DNA of 64,000 nucleotides from Protonemura montana (GCA_947568835.1 OX387605.1:12218418-12282417), one strand, 5' to 3'. Shown: positions 24,936-39,845, counted from the stretch's first letter. Notes: a model not told the origin generated them from the letters alone. Made by a program: numbers and translations.

Positions 24936-26895
24936 TTGGTTAGATGACCTCATGTCATGGACGTAATGAATGGCAGCTTGGAGCTGAATTTGGTAGCGGT
25001 CTTCCAGAATCCATGGCTTGCCGTGTTAACTACGGAGAGAGAGAGAGCTGTTCCCATCTGTTAGTTTCTTCGTTTGCTTTATCAGTGGCCCAAGGGTTGT
25101 CCTACCAATTTAATTTGGTAACCATTGGCTTATATTTGCCACTAAAATTTCCAATTTTTGTACGTGCGTGAAATTAAATTGATAAGCCAATATGAACAAT
25201 CCTCTCACCTCATTATGCATTTAAACTTAATTTGAAAGCCGAACCGCTTCTATTTAGTACCGACCACAGCACTGAATTTAAATATAAAATCACACCATAA
25301 AAAATGGAGAGTTGATCGTTTTTTTTTTCCCAACGCATTAAATTTCTCTCAAAATTTAAACGGTATTATTATCTTCCCATTCCGTTCGGTAGCTGCGAAC
25401 CATCATTTTATAGCAATTATAAATAAACAACTGTGGCCACTTTGGCCAACCGACTGCCGGACCTCACATAATAACAATAAGAAGGTGTTAATTGCCCCTA
25501 AGACATCGTTCCACACAACACGTTGCTCTTCATCTTCCCGTCATAATAATCACCCATAAAAATACTTCACGGCTCCACACCTGAAACAGAGTCTTTCCAC
25601 AGCCACTGGTATCTCGCTGCTCCTAACAGGCTGCAAGCCCGCCAAACCATCCGCCTAATTAGTCCTCCAATTAGACTCCATTGTCTCTGTCCGAGCGGCC
25701 GACGCTGGCACAAAAACAATTGCCGGTCGACTCTTTGACTCGCTATACCTCCAGCTGTCTTCCGCGCGACCGCCGTCTTTTGTTCGCGAATCGATTGACT
25801 CGGTCAATCTATGAGACAATGCTCGAGAAGTGCGCTAGCGATTTTTTGCCCACCCTTTTGATTGGCGTCATGTTGCTGGATGTCGATACAAGGCGCGCTG
25901 CAGTCGCGGCGACATTCCGTTTCGCTCGTAAGTCAGTCGTGTCAACAATGTGCTCGCGGTAGTGGGGGGCGTCAGAGGGGCTTGAACCTTGTCGATGGAA
26001 TGGTTGCTGCCAGAGAGTTTCCCTTATTCAGTTCGTGGAAGAATGAGAGAATAGTGTAACAAATTAAATATCTTATAATTTCATTGAAACATGGAAAGTC
26101 TTTTTTGATTTTCGCACATGACGTCTGATACAACAGAAAACTACAGGCCGCTTGTGCAAAACCTTCAAGCAACCCACAGCGCGAGACATAGCTGAAGGAG
26201 TCATTACCGCTTAAAAACGATCTGTACCACAAGGGGTTCCTTCGTCATGCAGAAATCTGCGCCTGTACAAAAGAACTTGCCAAAATTGTTTGAATTTCCA
26301 AAGAAATTCTCCCGGTTTTTAAATATATACTGGCCGATGGAGGACCCGTGTGCTCCGGCAGAAATTTAGAAATATTATTTTAGAAATTAAAAATTAACTG
26401 CTGTGTAGTGGACACACTTTCGTTTGAAGGTTTCGACCCATTTTTTTTACACAAAAACAATTAAAGAAAAATTATAAATTTTAGGGAATAACGTTTTCAA
26501 TCACTTTTAAGCCTAGAACTTTTGAATTCCTCAACTATTATTGGAGAAAATACTAGCCGCAACTCAACGCGCTTATAACCGAACCATGGCAGAGCAAGAG
26601 TCTTCCGACTAGCAACCCATTAGCGATCACGTCCCCCTTGCCTAAGAGAAAACAAGTGCACCGTCGTGCCCGGTCCATTAGAGGCTGTGCACGCTGACGA
26701 GCTCGGCCGTCTTTAATTGCCGTCGACGAGATCAATGATCGCTCGATACGACTGCAGTCGCATTGATTGTCAATTAATATTAATGAGTATTAATCAGCAG
26801 GCATTGTGGTCGTCACAACAACCGGCCCATTGTGAAACCGGGGCAACCGGGGCAATTCGTGCACCGCGGTAGGTGGCCATTAGCGCGTAGGGTTA

Positions 26896-26911
26896 GGGGG
26901 GGGGGGGGGGG
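26896..26911 (+). repeat. G16 homopolymer
   Basis: Sixteen consecutive G after GGTTA. Confidence 0.95.
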
Positions 26912-27718
26912 AGAGGTTATGTCGAATTGTTAGGGATAAATCGTGGGAAGAATGAGAAGAGAAATTTGGATTTGAAAATTTTTAGTTTTCTCATCTACAT
27001 TTGGAATTGTTTGATAAGCCGTTTAACACACTGACAGCCATATTGGCCTTACGAAAAGCTGGCCAATATCAGAGTCCATTGCGCGGCTATCATGGAAGAA
27101 ATCCTTGAAATTGCCAAATCCCACCGATTTTTCTTCACTTGACTCGAAATACAGCTTTTGGCTGCCTACGTGTAACTGCTTCCTGGCAACAAGAAAATTT
27201 GTTCAAGGTCACGCGCTGATCAACCAGCGGAGCACGCGAGAAGTACAGCAACTAACGTATGCTTTTTACGTGAGGATTACGCCTTCTGGATTACTTTGTT
27301 ATGGCTTGCGGTTGGAGCCAGATTAAAGGAGGCACTGACTAAGCTTGTTGACACACACCGTCTTCTAAATAAATTACTTTTCTCTATTGTTTTCGCTTTT
27401 CCTTTTTATTTCGTCGTGCGTTTCTATCGTTTCAGAACAAAACGAACCAGCCAACCGAGGTGTATTCATTTATTTTTCATGTCATTTTGAGCTCGGAAGA
27501 GGATTTGGACGCTAGCATTGATTTCAAGGGGGATTTAACGTCGATCACTCTACGCCACATCGCTCAGCGCCACCAACTGGACAGAGTCCACTGAATTCGG
27601 AAGCAATTCATCGGCACAGCACGCGAAAATTGCAGCGTACATGACGGTAATCACGACACGGACCAGGACTAATCAGTAATTCTGACGACGATCCTCGAAA
27701 ATCACCTCCCCCGTGCCT

Positions 27719-27749
27719 CGAGCGAGCCCCGAGCGAGCCCCGAGCGAGC
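27719..27749. repeat. 11-bp tandem repeat, about three units
   Basis: CGAGCGAGCCC repeats nearly three times without change. Confidence 0.8.
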
Positions 27750-27966
27750 AGCCACCGCGTGACTGCACCCCATCGTCGTTGTGGTCGCCAGCCAACCGTT
27801 TTAGCGCTCGGGCAAACGGTCTCGAGCACGGCTTGCGCTTCTCACGCGCCCCCGACGGGGGAATCGCTACCCTCGACGCGGCCCCTCATTAAAGGCGCAG
27901 ATTATTGCATTTGCACGACTCGCCGGGTCTCGCCCTATTGTCGCGCACACATATACGATCGACGCC

Positions 27967-28000
27967 CGCTCTCTCTCTCCTCTCTCTCTTTCTCTCTGAA
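27967..28000. repeat. CT-rich microsatellite
   Basis: Interrupted CT repeat (CTCTCTCTCTCC then CTCTCTCTTTCTCTC). Confidence 0.8.
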
Positions 28001-28550
28001 CTATCAATAGACTGTGCACCACCCCTACGCCCGTCTCTGTCACACCCACGCGACGCACCCTCGCTCTTTCGCTTTCCTTCTCCGTGCTCGGCGCTTTTCA
28101 AAGGTGTGTGTGTATAAGCGGGGTTTGTTTGTTCAGCAAGATAGAGTGAGAGAAGACAAAGAGCGGTAAAGAGAGGGAGTAAGCGGAGATCACGGCCTGC
28201 TAATTGCTCGTCCTCACAGCCCTCTAGGCTCTGCCAGGGCGGCGGTGCAAGTCAGTGCACACCGAAACGATTGGCGGTCGGTAATCTGATTACCACTCGG
28301 TGCGTCTTGGACGCCGTGGCGAGGTGAAAACCAATCAGCCGGGCGGTGAATTGCGAAGGCAGCGCGATCGCGGCTGGTTGGATCGGATCGTTTTCCAACA
28401 TGGTGGGCCGCTGTGCGATTCTGGCCCTTTGAGCACCCAATGGGCTGTGTATTGCACTCTCGCGGGTCTATGGTGCTCGGCTTATGCATGATCCGAAATC
28501 CTATTAGGCTTGGCTACAGATTACGCGACTACCCGCGCTTTGAGCGTGCC

Positions 28551-28574
28551 TCTGTGTGTGTGTGTTTGTGTGTG
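28551..28574. repeat. GT-rich microsatellite
   Basis: Interrupted TG repeat of about 12 units. Confidence 0.8.
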
Positions 28575-29231
28575 CTTTCCGTCGAGTGTTAATACTGTTG
28601 AAAAGCAAACTCGCATGCAAAATAAATATGGCGGGGAAAAAAATTAACAAAAAACTAGGCTTTGAAACTGTTTTAAGGGTCGTTTTCCCCTATGTTTAAG
28701 AGTTAATAGACCGTTAACTGTACCGCGTGTCATCTCAGATAGCAAGTATGAGCCGTGCAGATAGCAAGTTTAACCGACCGACAAGCGGTTAATCGGCCAT
28801 TGGTTGTGTCCTTTCAATTAATGTGATCAAAACATATTTTGTATACAAATCGCGATTTAGCAAATAATATTAGTAAAAAGACGTTAAGTGAACACGTGCA
28901 CAGACATGATACGCTGCGGTTGAAGCTGGGATTTCAATTAAATAGTTTTGCCGTAATTGCGATGCGTCGTCGGCGTCGCCACGCGTGGTCGACTAGCTCG
29001 TCGACACGACGTCGACATGCTGACAGCGAGGTCTGTACACGGCGTCCTCATCGTGACAAAGAGTTAGCCGGCTGTTGTCCGATGGCATATCGTTTAATTA
29101 GTGCAGCGCCCTGCCGTGTGTCGCGTGCCGAGCGACGGCTCCATAGACTCTGGTCTCTGCGCGGCCAGGGTTGATTGCATTCCCCCTACCCCACATCTCT
29201 CGTGGCCAACCTGTTTGTCGCACTCCCGAGT

Positions 29232-29253
29232 GGGGGGGGGGGGGGGGGGGGGG
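29232..29253 (+). repeat. G22 homopolymer
   Basis: Twenty-two consecutive G; creates a poly-Gly frame that is not a gene. Confidence 0.95.
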
Positions 29254-32200
29254 TTGCTTTAATGAGATGCATCGAGTTCACAGGACCGAAAACATTGCGG
29301 CGAGTGGGATCTGTGTGCACTGTGAAGAATGATTGGACAACGGTGACGATGTTTGAGAGAATTTTTCAAGCAGATAAACAATGCATTTGAAAATAGCTAT
29401 AAAATGGCAGTGGTATAATTGAGTTATTTACTTCACTTTTGGTAAAGTAGTTACTAGAAGTAGTAGTAATATTAATTACTACAGCAGATTAGTGAGAATC
29501 ATTTTCAGAATTGAACCCATGTTGTGGTAACAGGTCGTATTGGGTTCAAGAAATCGGGGCCAATCTTAAATATATGCTAGGGTAGTGGAAGGCGTTTGGC
29601 AAAATTGGCACCTACTCCTATATAAGTAAGGTTATATCTCCCTAATTCCTCCATATTGTTGTCGATAGTCATTCATAGTCATGTCTGCACGCTACCTGGA
29701 GACTCTCAAGACAAGCTTGAAAAGCTCGAAAGCGCTCGCTGTGCTACCGATACTGTTAAAAGTAGCATCGGCTCTCGCCACGCCCTTTTTGAAGTCGATG
29801 ACGTAACGAGCCGTTGACGTGGCAGCAAACGACGAGTTTCCGTGCGCCGGCAAAAACTCGATGCATCCACAAACTGCAATGTCGCTAACCGCGCGAGCGA
29901 AATCAGCCGAATTTCTTGTGTTTCGACGCCATCCGAATGCAATTAACAGCGCTCTATCAGCTCGTTAAGATCCTTTAACGTCGAGGGACGGTGTCGTCGT
30001 TTTTTGCGGCACTGGGCCGGCGGTGCATATATGTAACGACGCATCCGTTAACGACTCTTAGCGAGCCTCATGAGACACAGCGAAGCGTAACGTGGTTTGT
30101 GGTTGGCCGTGTTCGTTTGACAAATGGCGAATTAGCGTGATGCGTTTCATTTTTAGTGTATTATTACATATTAGGTCTAGGATACGCATATCCGCCACCG
30201 AGACACGGTAATCGATGAAAACATGATTGCTCGTCACTTTGAATTTCTTTGGAATCACTTTGATTAACAGAATGTGGGTGATTTGAGGCACTTCAATATT
30301 TATCCATGTCTAAACGTGCGTCTTTTCCGAAGCTCTCTTTTCAGAACAGGAATAAGAAATGAAATCAACTTAAACTGCTCACGTGGCAATGATAACTAAC
30401 GGCGTAGGTATACTTAAATAAGACGTAAATAAGTATATAGTAATCAATTTTCTATTAGTCCGGGATTGCGTGCATGGATATGCTTCGATAAATATCCGTT
30501 TTGGGATTATGCTATAAGCAGATTTCCGAATAATTTATAACCTCGCTACAATTGGCGCCCGGCCTTCCACGTCATCGTCAACCACCGTGACCGCGCCCTG
30601 GATCTCGCGAAGCCGCGGCAGTCTGGATCTGATTAAAAGGCGCATTGATTCAAGCGTCGGCCGTGATGAAATGTCATCGCGCCCGCTTCTGTCGTCGACG
30701 GCGTCGGTATGCCGAGAATGTCACGGTGCACGGAAATAGTGATTCGGCCGCCCAAGGCGGGGACTAATTGAACGATGCTGGCGAAAGACAAATGAACACG
30801 TGTCGACGCCGACGACGCCGACGCCGCGGTCACGGCATCGTCGGAGATTGATTCGGACACACGCAGCCTCCACGGTGTCCGCAGTACGATGGGCTCGGCG
30901 TTGGTGGACCGCGGCCAAGCTGTGGAATTATCTCTTTGGGGCGGGCGATTATAATGCGGAGCTACAAACATTGGCTTTTTTTACTGTGCTTAGCACTCTT
31001 TTGTTTTGCTATTTAGCAATTGGTACCTACTTCTTACAAGCGTTTCCAAAGTGAAGTCGTATGTAGTGACACAAATTAGGTCCCTTGTGACCACGGTTGA
31101 ATAAGTTTGTGTCAAACAGGTATGAACTCGTTTGCGTTGGTATATGAAACCTTTTCTTTTCGAATGATCGTTTACTCTTTCTGAGTGGATTAACGGTTTC
31201 AGGGACTTACACATATTTTTAAGGTATACACATATAGAAAACAAAATCAAACTGGTTATCAAAACAAATTTGATTGAAAGAATTTTAGTTTTGCATGCCG
31301 GTTTTGATTTGAACCTCTGTGCATTGTAAGTTCGCGTCGCAATAATCCAGCGATGACACCGCCGGCCAAGCACACTTCAAGCACCTTACCGTCAACCAAT
31401 CTACTCGTCGCCAGAAACCGAAGGCGAAAGCCCCTATGGCATCACCCATTCATCTCCACGTTGGCATCGACCCTCGGGATCATTACTCACCCCGGATGAC
31501 GGGCTGTCTTAGGATGACGGGCACGGGACGACGTCGGAGACGGCTCCCCTATCCGCGGCGTCCAACGAAAACAAGCGACTAAATACCGGGACGTGGTGCC
31601 AACCTCCCGGATCTGTGCCCAAGGCGAGGTGACGTTCCCCGGGCCAAGGATGAGGAGCAATGTGGGGAAGATTGTCGCAAGAGATTTTCTAGATTCGAGT
31701 CTTTCACAAAGATGCTTGTTGGGAAGTTTTGTGTTGCAGATACTGACGATAGCAACTTCTGGAGCAGCAAGTTCGCTATAGCACGTCTTACAGATCGCGT
31801 CGTGTTATAAATATGTAGTCAAGATCTGTTAAGCTGCTATGATAGAAAGTGTGAAGTTGTGAGGTAAATTTGAATGCACACAGATATTTTTATCTTGAAT
31901 CTCGATTTCCTAATCTCCATTGCAATACAATTGAGAAAGGCAAACACAATGCATAGTTGAAACTTCAAGCAAGATGTTTGCACGCTTAAAATGGTTCCTA
32001 GGGAAAACCCCTCCCCCATCAGCAAGCCCGATCACCAAGCCAGTGGCGCCGACTCCAGGCGCCGCGATGTGTCGCTCATGTATAACGTCACACGACTGAC
32101 GACGCATTCCCCCGCGACGTTTCATGTAATAAACAGCTCTCGTTGTTAATCTCGAGCTTGTGTCAACAACTCGCTGGCTGGCCGACGATCGCGGGCGAAG

Positions 32201-33451
32201 AGAGTTCGTTTTAAATAGACCGACGGGGGCGTAGTAGCTGGGTCGGTCGCGGGTGTGGAAAACGTTTAAACCCCCTAGGTTTTCGCTAAACGGTCGTGAT
32301 AGTATGGCGGTGTCGGCTGCGGCGGTCCCGGTTATTGTTGCGTCTACTGATCCACTTCCGCTAACAGGCTTTTCTCGCCACGCGTAATTGGCTTGGGCCC
32401 GCGGCCGACTCGTCCTGCTGGGCTCCGCTACGCCGCGAGATTATACGAAAAGCGTTTGACGATCTCGCCCTATGACGACTTGCGAAGCCAGTTGGGGTTG
32501 TGTTTGTACAAAAACAGCAAATTTATGCTCGCTGTTTTATTTCTGTTCACTTTAAAAAAGTTTCCGCTATGTTTTCTCATCCTTTTCCACACGCGATTTT
32601 CCACGATAATCGCTGAAGGAAATTCTATCTTAGAGAAGGAAAGCGCATTTTTCGGGTATCGATTTCGGCTCCTTACTCAATTCTAGCTTATTCAGTAAAG
32701 CTGCAACAGCAACAGTAGTCGATAAAACACGCGAACTTCCCAATATAAAATATCCTACTTTTACTCCAGAGCTTTTCACATCGGTTTCTGCGATCGCTGA
32801 AGCCTGTAGACAATTGTCTTAGTGAAGACAAACGAGTGTCAATAATTCATCGAGCAAGAGCCGGACGTGATGGCCGCTTAGCATGCTCTTTTCGCGTTGG
32901 GTGCGCCGTTGACGGCTGATTGATGACGCTATTAGCATTTAGCATGGCCAAGCGGCGCGGGCTTGGTCGTCGAAACTCGCTTAGACCCCTTTTGTCTCAC
33001 GACGACACGGCTCCACGCCATCGGGTGCACGCCAACGCAAACTGGAAACTCTGGAGTCAAGTCCACGCCGAGTGCAGCGCTGCAAGTACATCGCCAGCGT
33101 CCAACGTCCAACGTCAGCAGGTCGCAAGGTGCAAAGATGGAGACGCAACGACGCACCTAATCTCATTGGCAAGCTACACGAGTGATGCCCCGAAGTGCAT
33201 GTCGTACACTCGCGGAAACTTGGCATAACAATATACATATAATAAACCTCATACATTACTTGCCTTGACGTTCGCTGCAGCCGTGGAATCCGATTTATTT
33301 TGAACATGCGAGTAAATTTATCTATTCGCGGCACATAACATGGCGCATTTGGACGACGGGGCGAGGGTGGGGAGGGGGGGGGCGGGGGATCGAAGCGGCG
33401 TTTCAGGATGGAAAGACGTTATGTTTACGTGAGATGCAGCGGGATCATTGG

Positions 33452-33500
33452 CTCACTGGTTAAGCTCGAGGGCGCATTTCGCCTGATGGTGCGCCGCTGT
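33452..33500 (+). mobile_element. A-box-like tRNA fragment
   Basis: TTGGCTCACTGGTTAAGC is close to a Pol III A-box, but no acceptable B-box follows in the next 60 nt. Likely a truncated or decayed SINE head, or chance. Confidence 0.2.
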
Positions 33501-33662
33501 CGTACAGAAACTGGCCCGCGAGTGGCAATGAAATGCTAGCTTGTTTCGAGTGCAACGTTATCTCCCAGAGGACGGCGTCGTTGCAGCGACGGGGGATGAT
33601 GAACAACCCCCCGCCTGTCACTCACTCGCCGCGCGGGGGTGCTCGGTGTGGGGCAGGGGCTT

Positions 33663-33679
33663 GGGGGGGGGGGGGGGGG
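33663..33679 (+). repeat. G17 homopolymer
   Basis: Seventeen consecutive G. Another G-rich stretch (about 33365-33390, GGGGAGGGGGGGGCGGGGG) lies 280 bases upstream. Confidence 0.95.
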
Positions 33680-34676
33680 CTTGCTCCCTCTCGAATAACA
33701 CCACCCTTTGTTTCAATCGCTACTCGCGCGTCGTAAATATCAACGCTCGTTATCGTGACAATATGATGCCAACTTTAAAAACACAACGAAATAATGGGTT
33801 TCGTCGCTTTCCTTTTCAACTCTGCTGTGGAAATAAGAAGACTTTGTAACATCACACAAATTGGAACTCCCTATTTATGTATCCAGACATGTTTCTTCTC
33901 TGTTTTCGGCTTTCTTTTTAACGAAATCTTACTCAGTTGAAAGCTTAAATAGTTATGAAATTGATCAGGTCTAGAAGTGTGATCGTGCATTTGTAGTCCT
34001 GTCAAGTCTCTTACTCAATATCTCATTTCCTCCTTAAAAAGCACCGCGAGGTGGGGATCTGTAGCTGAAACTCCAACCCTACATTTGCCAAGCACAACAC
34101 AGTCCATTCGTCATCCGCCAACCGCCACCGATAAGAATATGCCATCGATATAGAGTTATGGAAACAGGAAGAAAGTAAACAAGCAACCACGCCGCTCAGT
34201 CTCGTCCTCCGAGGGCAAACTATTATAATTTATACCGCTATGGCCAGAAAAACGCAAAAAAATCAAAAGTAAATCATGCGTCTTTGGGGACAGGTACGCA
34301 CGCGCTCGTTGATCGATGGTGCGTGTGATTGATGTCGGAGTGCGTCTGATCGTGACGTCATTGTGCGTACGAGCATCGAATGGGCGGGCACCGCGTGACA
34401 TGATACATGGACCAGAGTGTCATCCTCTGCGTGCTTTTGTCGGCATATTGACTCTATGTCCGAACAAGCTAGCGCGGTTTTATTAACGACTTGCCGAGAA
34501 CGCAGTGGCGTCTGTCGTGGACCGAAAGCTCGCGAAGGTGTGGGACAATGGCGCCGCCGGTAATCTAGAGTTGTTGCAGATAATGAGCGGCAATAAAACA
34601 ATCGACCTGTTCTGTTGACTTGTTAAGGTATCAAAGTAGTGCAGTAGCAAGGGGTGGCTAGTGGGCGATACAGTGT

Positions 34677-35067
34677 GGTCAGTTAGACCAAATTAACAGG
34701 ATGGACGGCAGCGTATGAAGTACGAACATGTCCATATCGAAACAAACTATGTCTAACTCCATAGTTGAAGCAAGTTTATAATAATCTCATCCTGCTAATC
34801 GGAAATGTACGGTTTTAAACAATTAAGAGATTCGGTCAATCATATATAGCTTTGACCTAGGAAGGTAAAGGCAATATCTAGACGATTCTGGTCACCGGTT
34901 GGTTATTTAGACCAAACGAACACAGATGGACGGCAGTGTATAGATAAACCTATAAATATCGAACCAAACAACGTGTAAATTCGTAGTTGAATCAAGTATT
35001 TATAGAGCTTGCCAATCAGCAATTTAAGGACCAAACTAGAGGGTTTTGTCAGTTTCTAGCTTCGACG
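34677..35067. repeat. Diverged tandem duplication, two copies
   Basis: Copy 1 (34677-34857) and copy 2 (34901-35067) share ordered anchors: TTAGACCAAA, GATGGACGGCAG, ATATCGAAxCAAAC, TAGTTGAAxCAAGT, TTATA and a GTCA...TAGCTT(C/T)GAC end. The copies are offset by about 224 bases. No open frame is shared. It may be an old local duplication of a non-coding or regulatory element, or two copies of a repeat family. Confidence 0.7.
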
Positions 35068-38000
35068 TGGCTAACAAATCGCCACGACGCCCTCCACAGC
35101 GTCGTCGTTTGCCACGAGAAAGAAAGAAAAAAACGCGCGTTAGAAAGACGAACGGCCTCGTTGTTTGCGACAAAGCGGGCTGTCTGCTTGCACCGCGGCT
35201 GGACGGGCGTCAACGATTTGATCAAGACAAAGGCTGTTTGTTTGGGATCGAGATGCGGTGGATAATTGCCTGCATGGAGACGACTTAATTGTCGAGATGA
35301 ACGGGCCGTCGACTGGATACGGGCGGTCGATGTTAAGTGAAACAATTGATTGGCCCATCACTAGGCATGCTAGGCCGGCTTGCAATTGCGCGACGATGGG
35401 CTAACTATGATCTAATGGCCGCTGTCTTCGGGGATGGTGATTATTGACTGGTTGATTAAATACTCTCCGAGGCGGTTGCTTTACATTTGTGGTTGATATA
35501 GATAGACGGAACTACGCTTCTAATGTATTGTCACCAGAGTATCTCGTGGAGTATTGGTGTCGTGGTGAAATTAGGACGCGTTCGATTCGATGGGTTTCTG
35601 GGTCATTCCAATTCCCGAGTTAATTTTAAAATGCAGATGCAGAAGCCATCTTTATGAATCTGCTTCGCTTGAGCGTGTTTGGATTGTGTTAAACTATCGC
35701 TTCCTTTTGTAATGTAATTATGAGGGATTTATTGTAAATCGCACAAATTTAAATCCTTCCATTCGGAAAAGTTAAAATAATTAGTTAAACTGTAATTTGC
35801 CATCGCGCTTGGTTGTGAAATTAGAGCAAGAGGATCGTATATCAACGCCATGCAAATTCTAACAAGCAATGGAAGTAGACTCGCAAATTTAGTTAAAAAC
35901 TCGTTTAGAACGCAGCTCGATTCGGATAGTTGCAGCTAATGGAATAGCCTTGTCTTGTCAGCAGACAATCAATCGGAATTACATCTAACTAAATAAATAC
36001 AAGCAGCATACAGACTTCCCAGAACGTTTAACGATTTGCATTCTGTAAGCCGCGACTTTGCGCATCGAGTCAAAGCGTTTGCCCCGTGGCTGCGGGCGAG
36101 CGTTCAGAGTTTTAACCCCCCGACCACACCGAGTTTCTTTGCAGCGTGCTAGTTGCCAGCGTTAATCGGTACGCGACTTGAGCGCTCTCTACCTTCGTTT
36201 CGCCGTCTTGTTTTTTTCCCGGCCCTTGCGTTTTCCGACTCTCTAAGTGGAAGTCATTTCATCCCCTCGCTGCCTTTGGAAGGTTTTTAGGGGGGAGGGG
36301 GGTTGAGGGGACCGGGTAGCCCTGGACTTGAGGCAGGGAATTGGTTTTCACTAGAGACAAAGAGGCGAACAGTCGATTCGATGAAAGAATGGTTTTACGT
36401 AACAGGAGTCATCGGAATACACCAGTGGATACACCGTTGATTACTTGGTTTAGCTAATGGGGTTGACGTGAAAGATGCAGGGCCACGGGACATGGTCAAA
36501 TTTTGGTTACAAGTATGCTGGTCACTCAGTGTAGGTGAATTCCTCTCCCCTATTTACCTTTTCTGCTAAAGTCCATTCCCGTTGTGCCCCAACACCTTCC
36601 CAACATCACACTACGCTATTTTGATTGTCGCGCGCTTCAATAATATACGAAGATGCCGATGCCATAATAATGCTGATTTGATGTTTATTTAAGTGGGCTC
36701 CTATGCTGTAATATCATTTCTCCAAAAGCACCCTCGCTAAGTGATAATAATGTGTCGTGATGGTTTTACTGAATTATTTGCATCAGTGCACACTCTGTTT
36801 ATGCATTCAAGTTATGTAGAGCCACAGTTTAATGGGCTGGGGTCGTTTCCATCTGCTTTATTCCTTGTATGCTGCATTCGATTATGCTGCTTGATGTTGA
36901 TAAAACGTTTGGAATTGAATAATGTGTTTGGATTTCAGGAGTTTATTCAATAGGTGTAGTGTAAGTTCAAATAAACTGCGTGTTTTTGTGTGTCGACTCA
37001 CAAAGTTTCATGCTGCTCTCGCGTGGACTGTAGCTACAGCTCAGAGATACGAGATTCGAGTCAGGAGGCTGGTTGCCATGGAGGAGAGCGCGCCCGAATG
37101 CAACAAATCGGGATGGAGATAGATCCGAAACTAAGAATGAATAAGGACGCCGCGATCTCCGTTCCCCTACCCTCCTCGTCCCTAAACAGACGAAGACGAC
37201 GAAGAAGAAGTTAAAGTTATGCCAGAGAGAATTATGACAAAGCCCGTTACTTACAGTGTTCGCTTTTTTCTTCTTCGAGTTCCCAATATTCGAGAGCCAC
37301 GAGCCACTGAGAGAAAAAAATGCGAGTCTCGGGGAAAAAGAATGCAAAAAGTGAACGTTGCAAATTTTAAATCCGTTGGTAATCATTTATCAAACACACG
37401 CTCGATGGCAGCAATTCGCCCTAAAACGCCCACCCCCAAGCGGGGATCTTGAAAACCATCCCCTTGTCGCGAAGCGAACAGAAGATATTATTGACTCTCT
37501 CTCGGTCTCGGCGCACTCTCCCTCACCGTGTCGCTCTCTCTATCTTTTTCGCTGTGTGTGAAGCAGAGACGCAACCCGATCAATAATGGCTCACTTAACT
37601 TGGTGACGGATGCGGCGATTCGGCGGAGCGACGACGATCTAGGAGCTTGTGCAGCTCGCCGCGCGCCAAAGAGGATCGCGACGAGGTACACGAGAAGTTG
37701 GTGCGCTTGTTTGTTTTATCAGGACCAATTAGTCCTGACTTGATTGCTGCTAAAATCCACCCCCTTGCTGCTTAGAGTTCCCTAGAGAAAACCCTGCAAC
37801 GGCTTCCCTTCGAGACGCGATCTTTTGGGCATGAGGACAATGAAGTCGTTGATGGTTCCCTTTGAAAGTCGATTCGTATGCAGAACAAGTATGAAATGGT
37901 TCGTTCATATTGTCGACCCTGCTATCGAAATGCGAAAACTATTTATGTTTTCCATGTTGCTTTAATGATTGTGAAAATAATTTCATGGTGAAGTCGATGA

Positions 38001-39845
38001 ATGCTCACGAATGTTGTATGTACAGGGGTTGTATAATTGCTGTAGTGGCAAATGCAAATACGCTCCGCAAAAAAGTCTCGAGATCTCGACAAGATAGCAA
38101 CGCGCGGCGTTCCACTGCATTTTTATGCTGTACTGAATCTGATGCAGCTGCATGTCGGTGATATTTGGTATCAGTAATTCTTCGACGAGACTGCATGAAA
38201 TCAGCAGGTGTTGTAATGAGATTTAGTAGATCGCAGTATTCCGATGGCGACGCAAGACAACACGCGGAGACGTCACAGACGGTGGAATACACTTTGCCAA
38301 GAATCGTCGTCGCCGTAATGAAATGTTATTCGTCTTCACAACTCGACGCCCAGCGGCCAATGGAAAGCATGAGCGTCTCCACGTGACCTACAAACAGAAT
38401 GTTCGCTGCAAACTTTGCGGAACCGACGCTATATTGGCTGTAAGTGCATGCATATGCTTCGTGGGGGTAGTCTCGGTGTTTGTTGGTTTATTTTAAGTAA
38501 ATGGAAATTGCAATTAAGTGAAGTCCGTATCATAGAATTATATTTATAGAGTGTTAGTTTGGCATCTACTATCGGTTGCGTATAAATGTCGGATAAATAT
38601 CATTATAAATAAATAGACTATCACCATTGAAAACAATATACAATTATACATTATTATATATTATTATACATCGTTTGTCTCAAGTAAAAGGAGCCGTTTT
38701 CAAAGTTTTATTTCCGTTTCTTTTATCAAAGTCGCGAGTCACAATGAGAGTTAATATACATTGAAATAATACATTGACAATCCATGGTTCGCTTAATTGG
38801 CTGTCTGTTCTGTCAACCCTTGTTCTTCTATTGCGACTCTTGGCCGCCAGGAGCGCACGCAATAAGCTCGGCACGGTGTTAGCACTTACTGCGCCAACGA
38901 AGTGCTCGTCTTCGAGTAAATCTTGGCGTCGCGACGTCGCGCGAGCGTCGCTGCCGGCTAACAGGTTGCTAGTATTTCATGACGCCCGCGTAGCGTTGTG
39001 TGCCGGACGAAAAACATCGGACTCATTGGGATTTTTTTGCTAAGCTACAAGGAGCTAGAAAATCTATAGATACTCATAGCAATAAACTTCGGCGTGATAA
39101 GTTGTTAATTGGTATACCTATCGATAACGAGAGAGGAATCTGATTTCTATCCCGATTCGCATTCATGTCTAGGACTTCTTACAAGCCAGCCGGCATTCTC
39201 TAATTGCTTGTAAATAGTGCATTATCCTCTTGACGCAATGAAATCTTTTCACGTCGATTTCATTCACCGCTAATCAATTGGATATGGACTCTTAATGGAC
39301 GCGTGCTTGTTTGAGTGACGCTCGTTCGGGCGTTGGCCGCGCGCTGGCGAGGGGCGCTGCGTCACAAAGCGCTGGTATGACAAGTGACGTCCCCGAGCCC
39401 GGCGCACAAAAGATTCGTCGCCTTCCACTCGGCTACACTTGGGGAAACCGACGCCGACTCGATGAAAGAAAACACCGAAGGCAGCTCGCCGAGGACGACG
39501 CGGAGAAAAAAAAAACTCATGTGAATTAATTACGGAAAATGTGAATTCAATCGCACGTTCCGCGCCAGTGCCTGCTTGATTCGCAGTCAAGTGGACACGT
39601 ATCGCGATCACCGCCCCCTCCCATAGACGGGAACGCGTTCAAGGGACAGGAATTTAAAATGTGTTTTCAGACAATCTAGAAAAAAAAGTTGGGAATAATT
39701 TTGTTTCCATTCTTTTGAATTTTAATTAATTCATTCATAAGTTGCTCTGCTCGGTATTCAACGAGGGTCTTGAAGTTTGCCGTCGACGCTGTCAGTGGCG
39801 TTGTCATGGCGCGTGAGTGTTAAAGTTGGGCTGCAAAATGTTAAA

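Noticed and set aside
28113-28136. TATAAG with a TCAG initiator-like word
   Set aside because: Spacing of about 22 bases is too short for a normal TATA-initiator pair and no gene follows.
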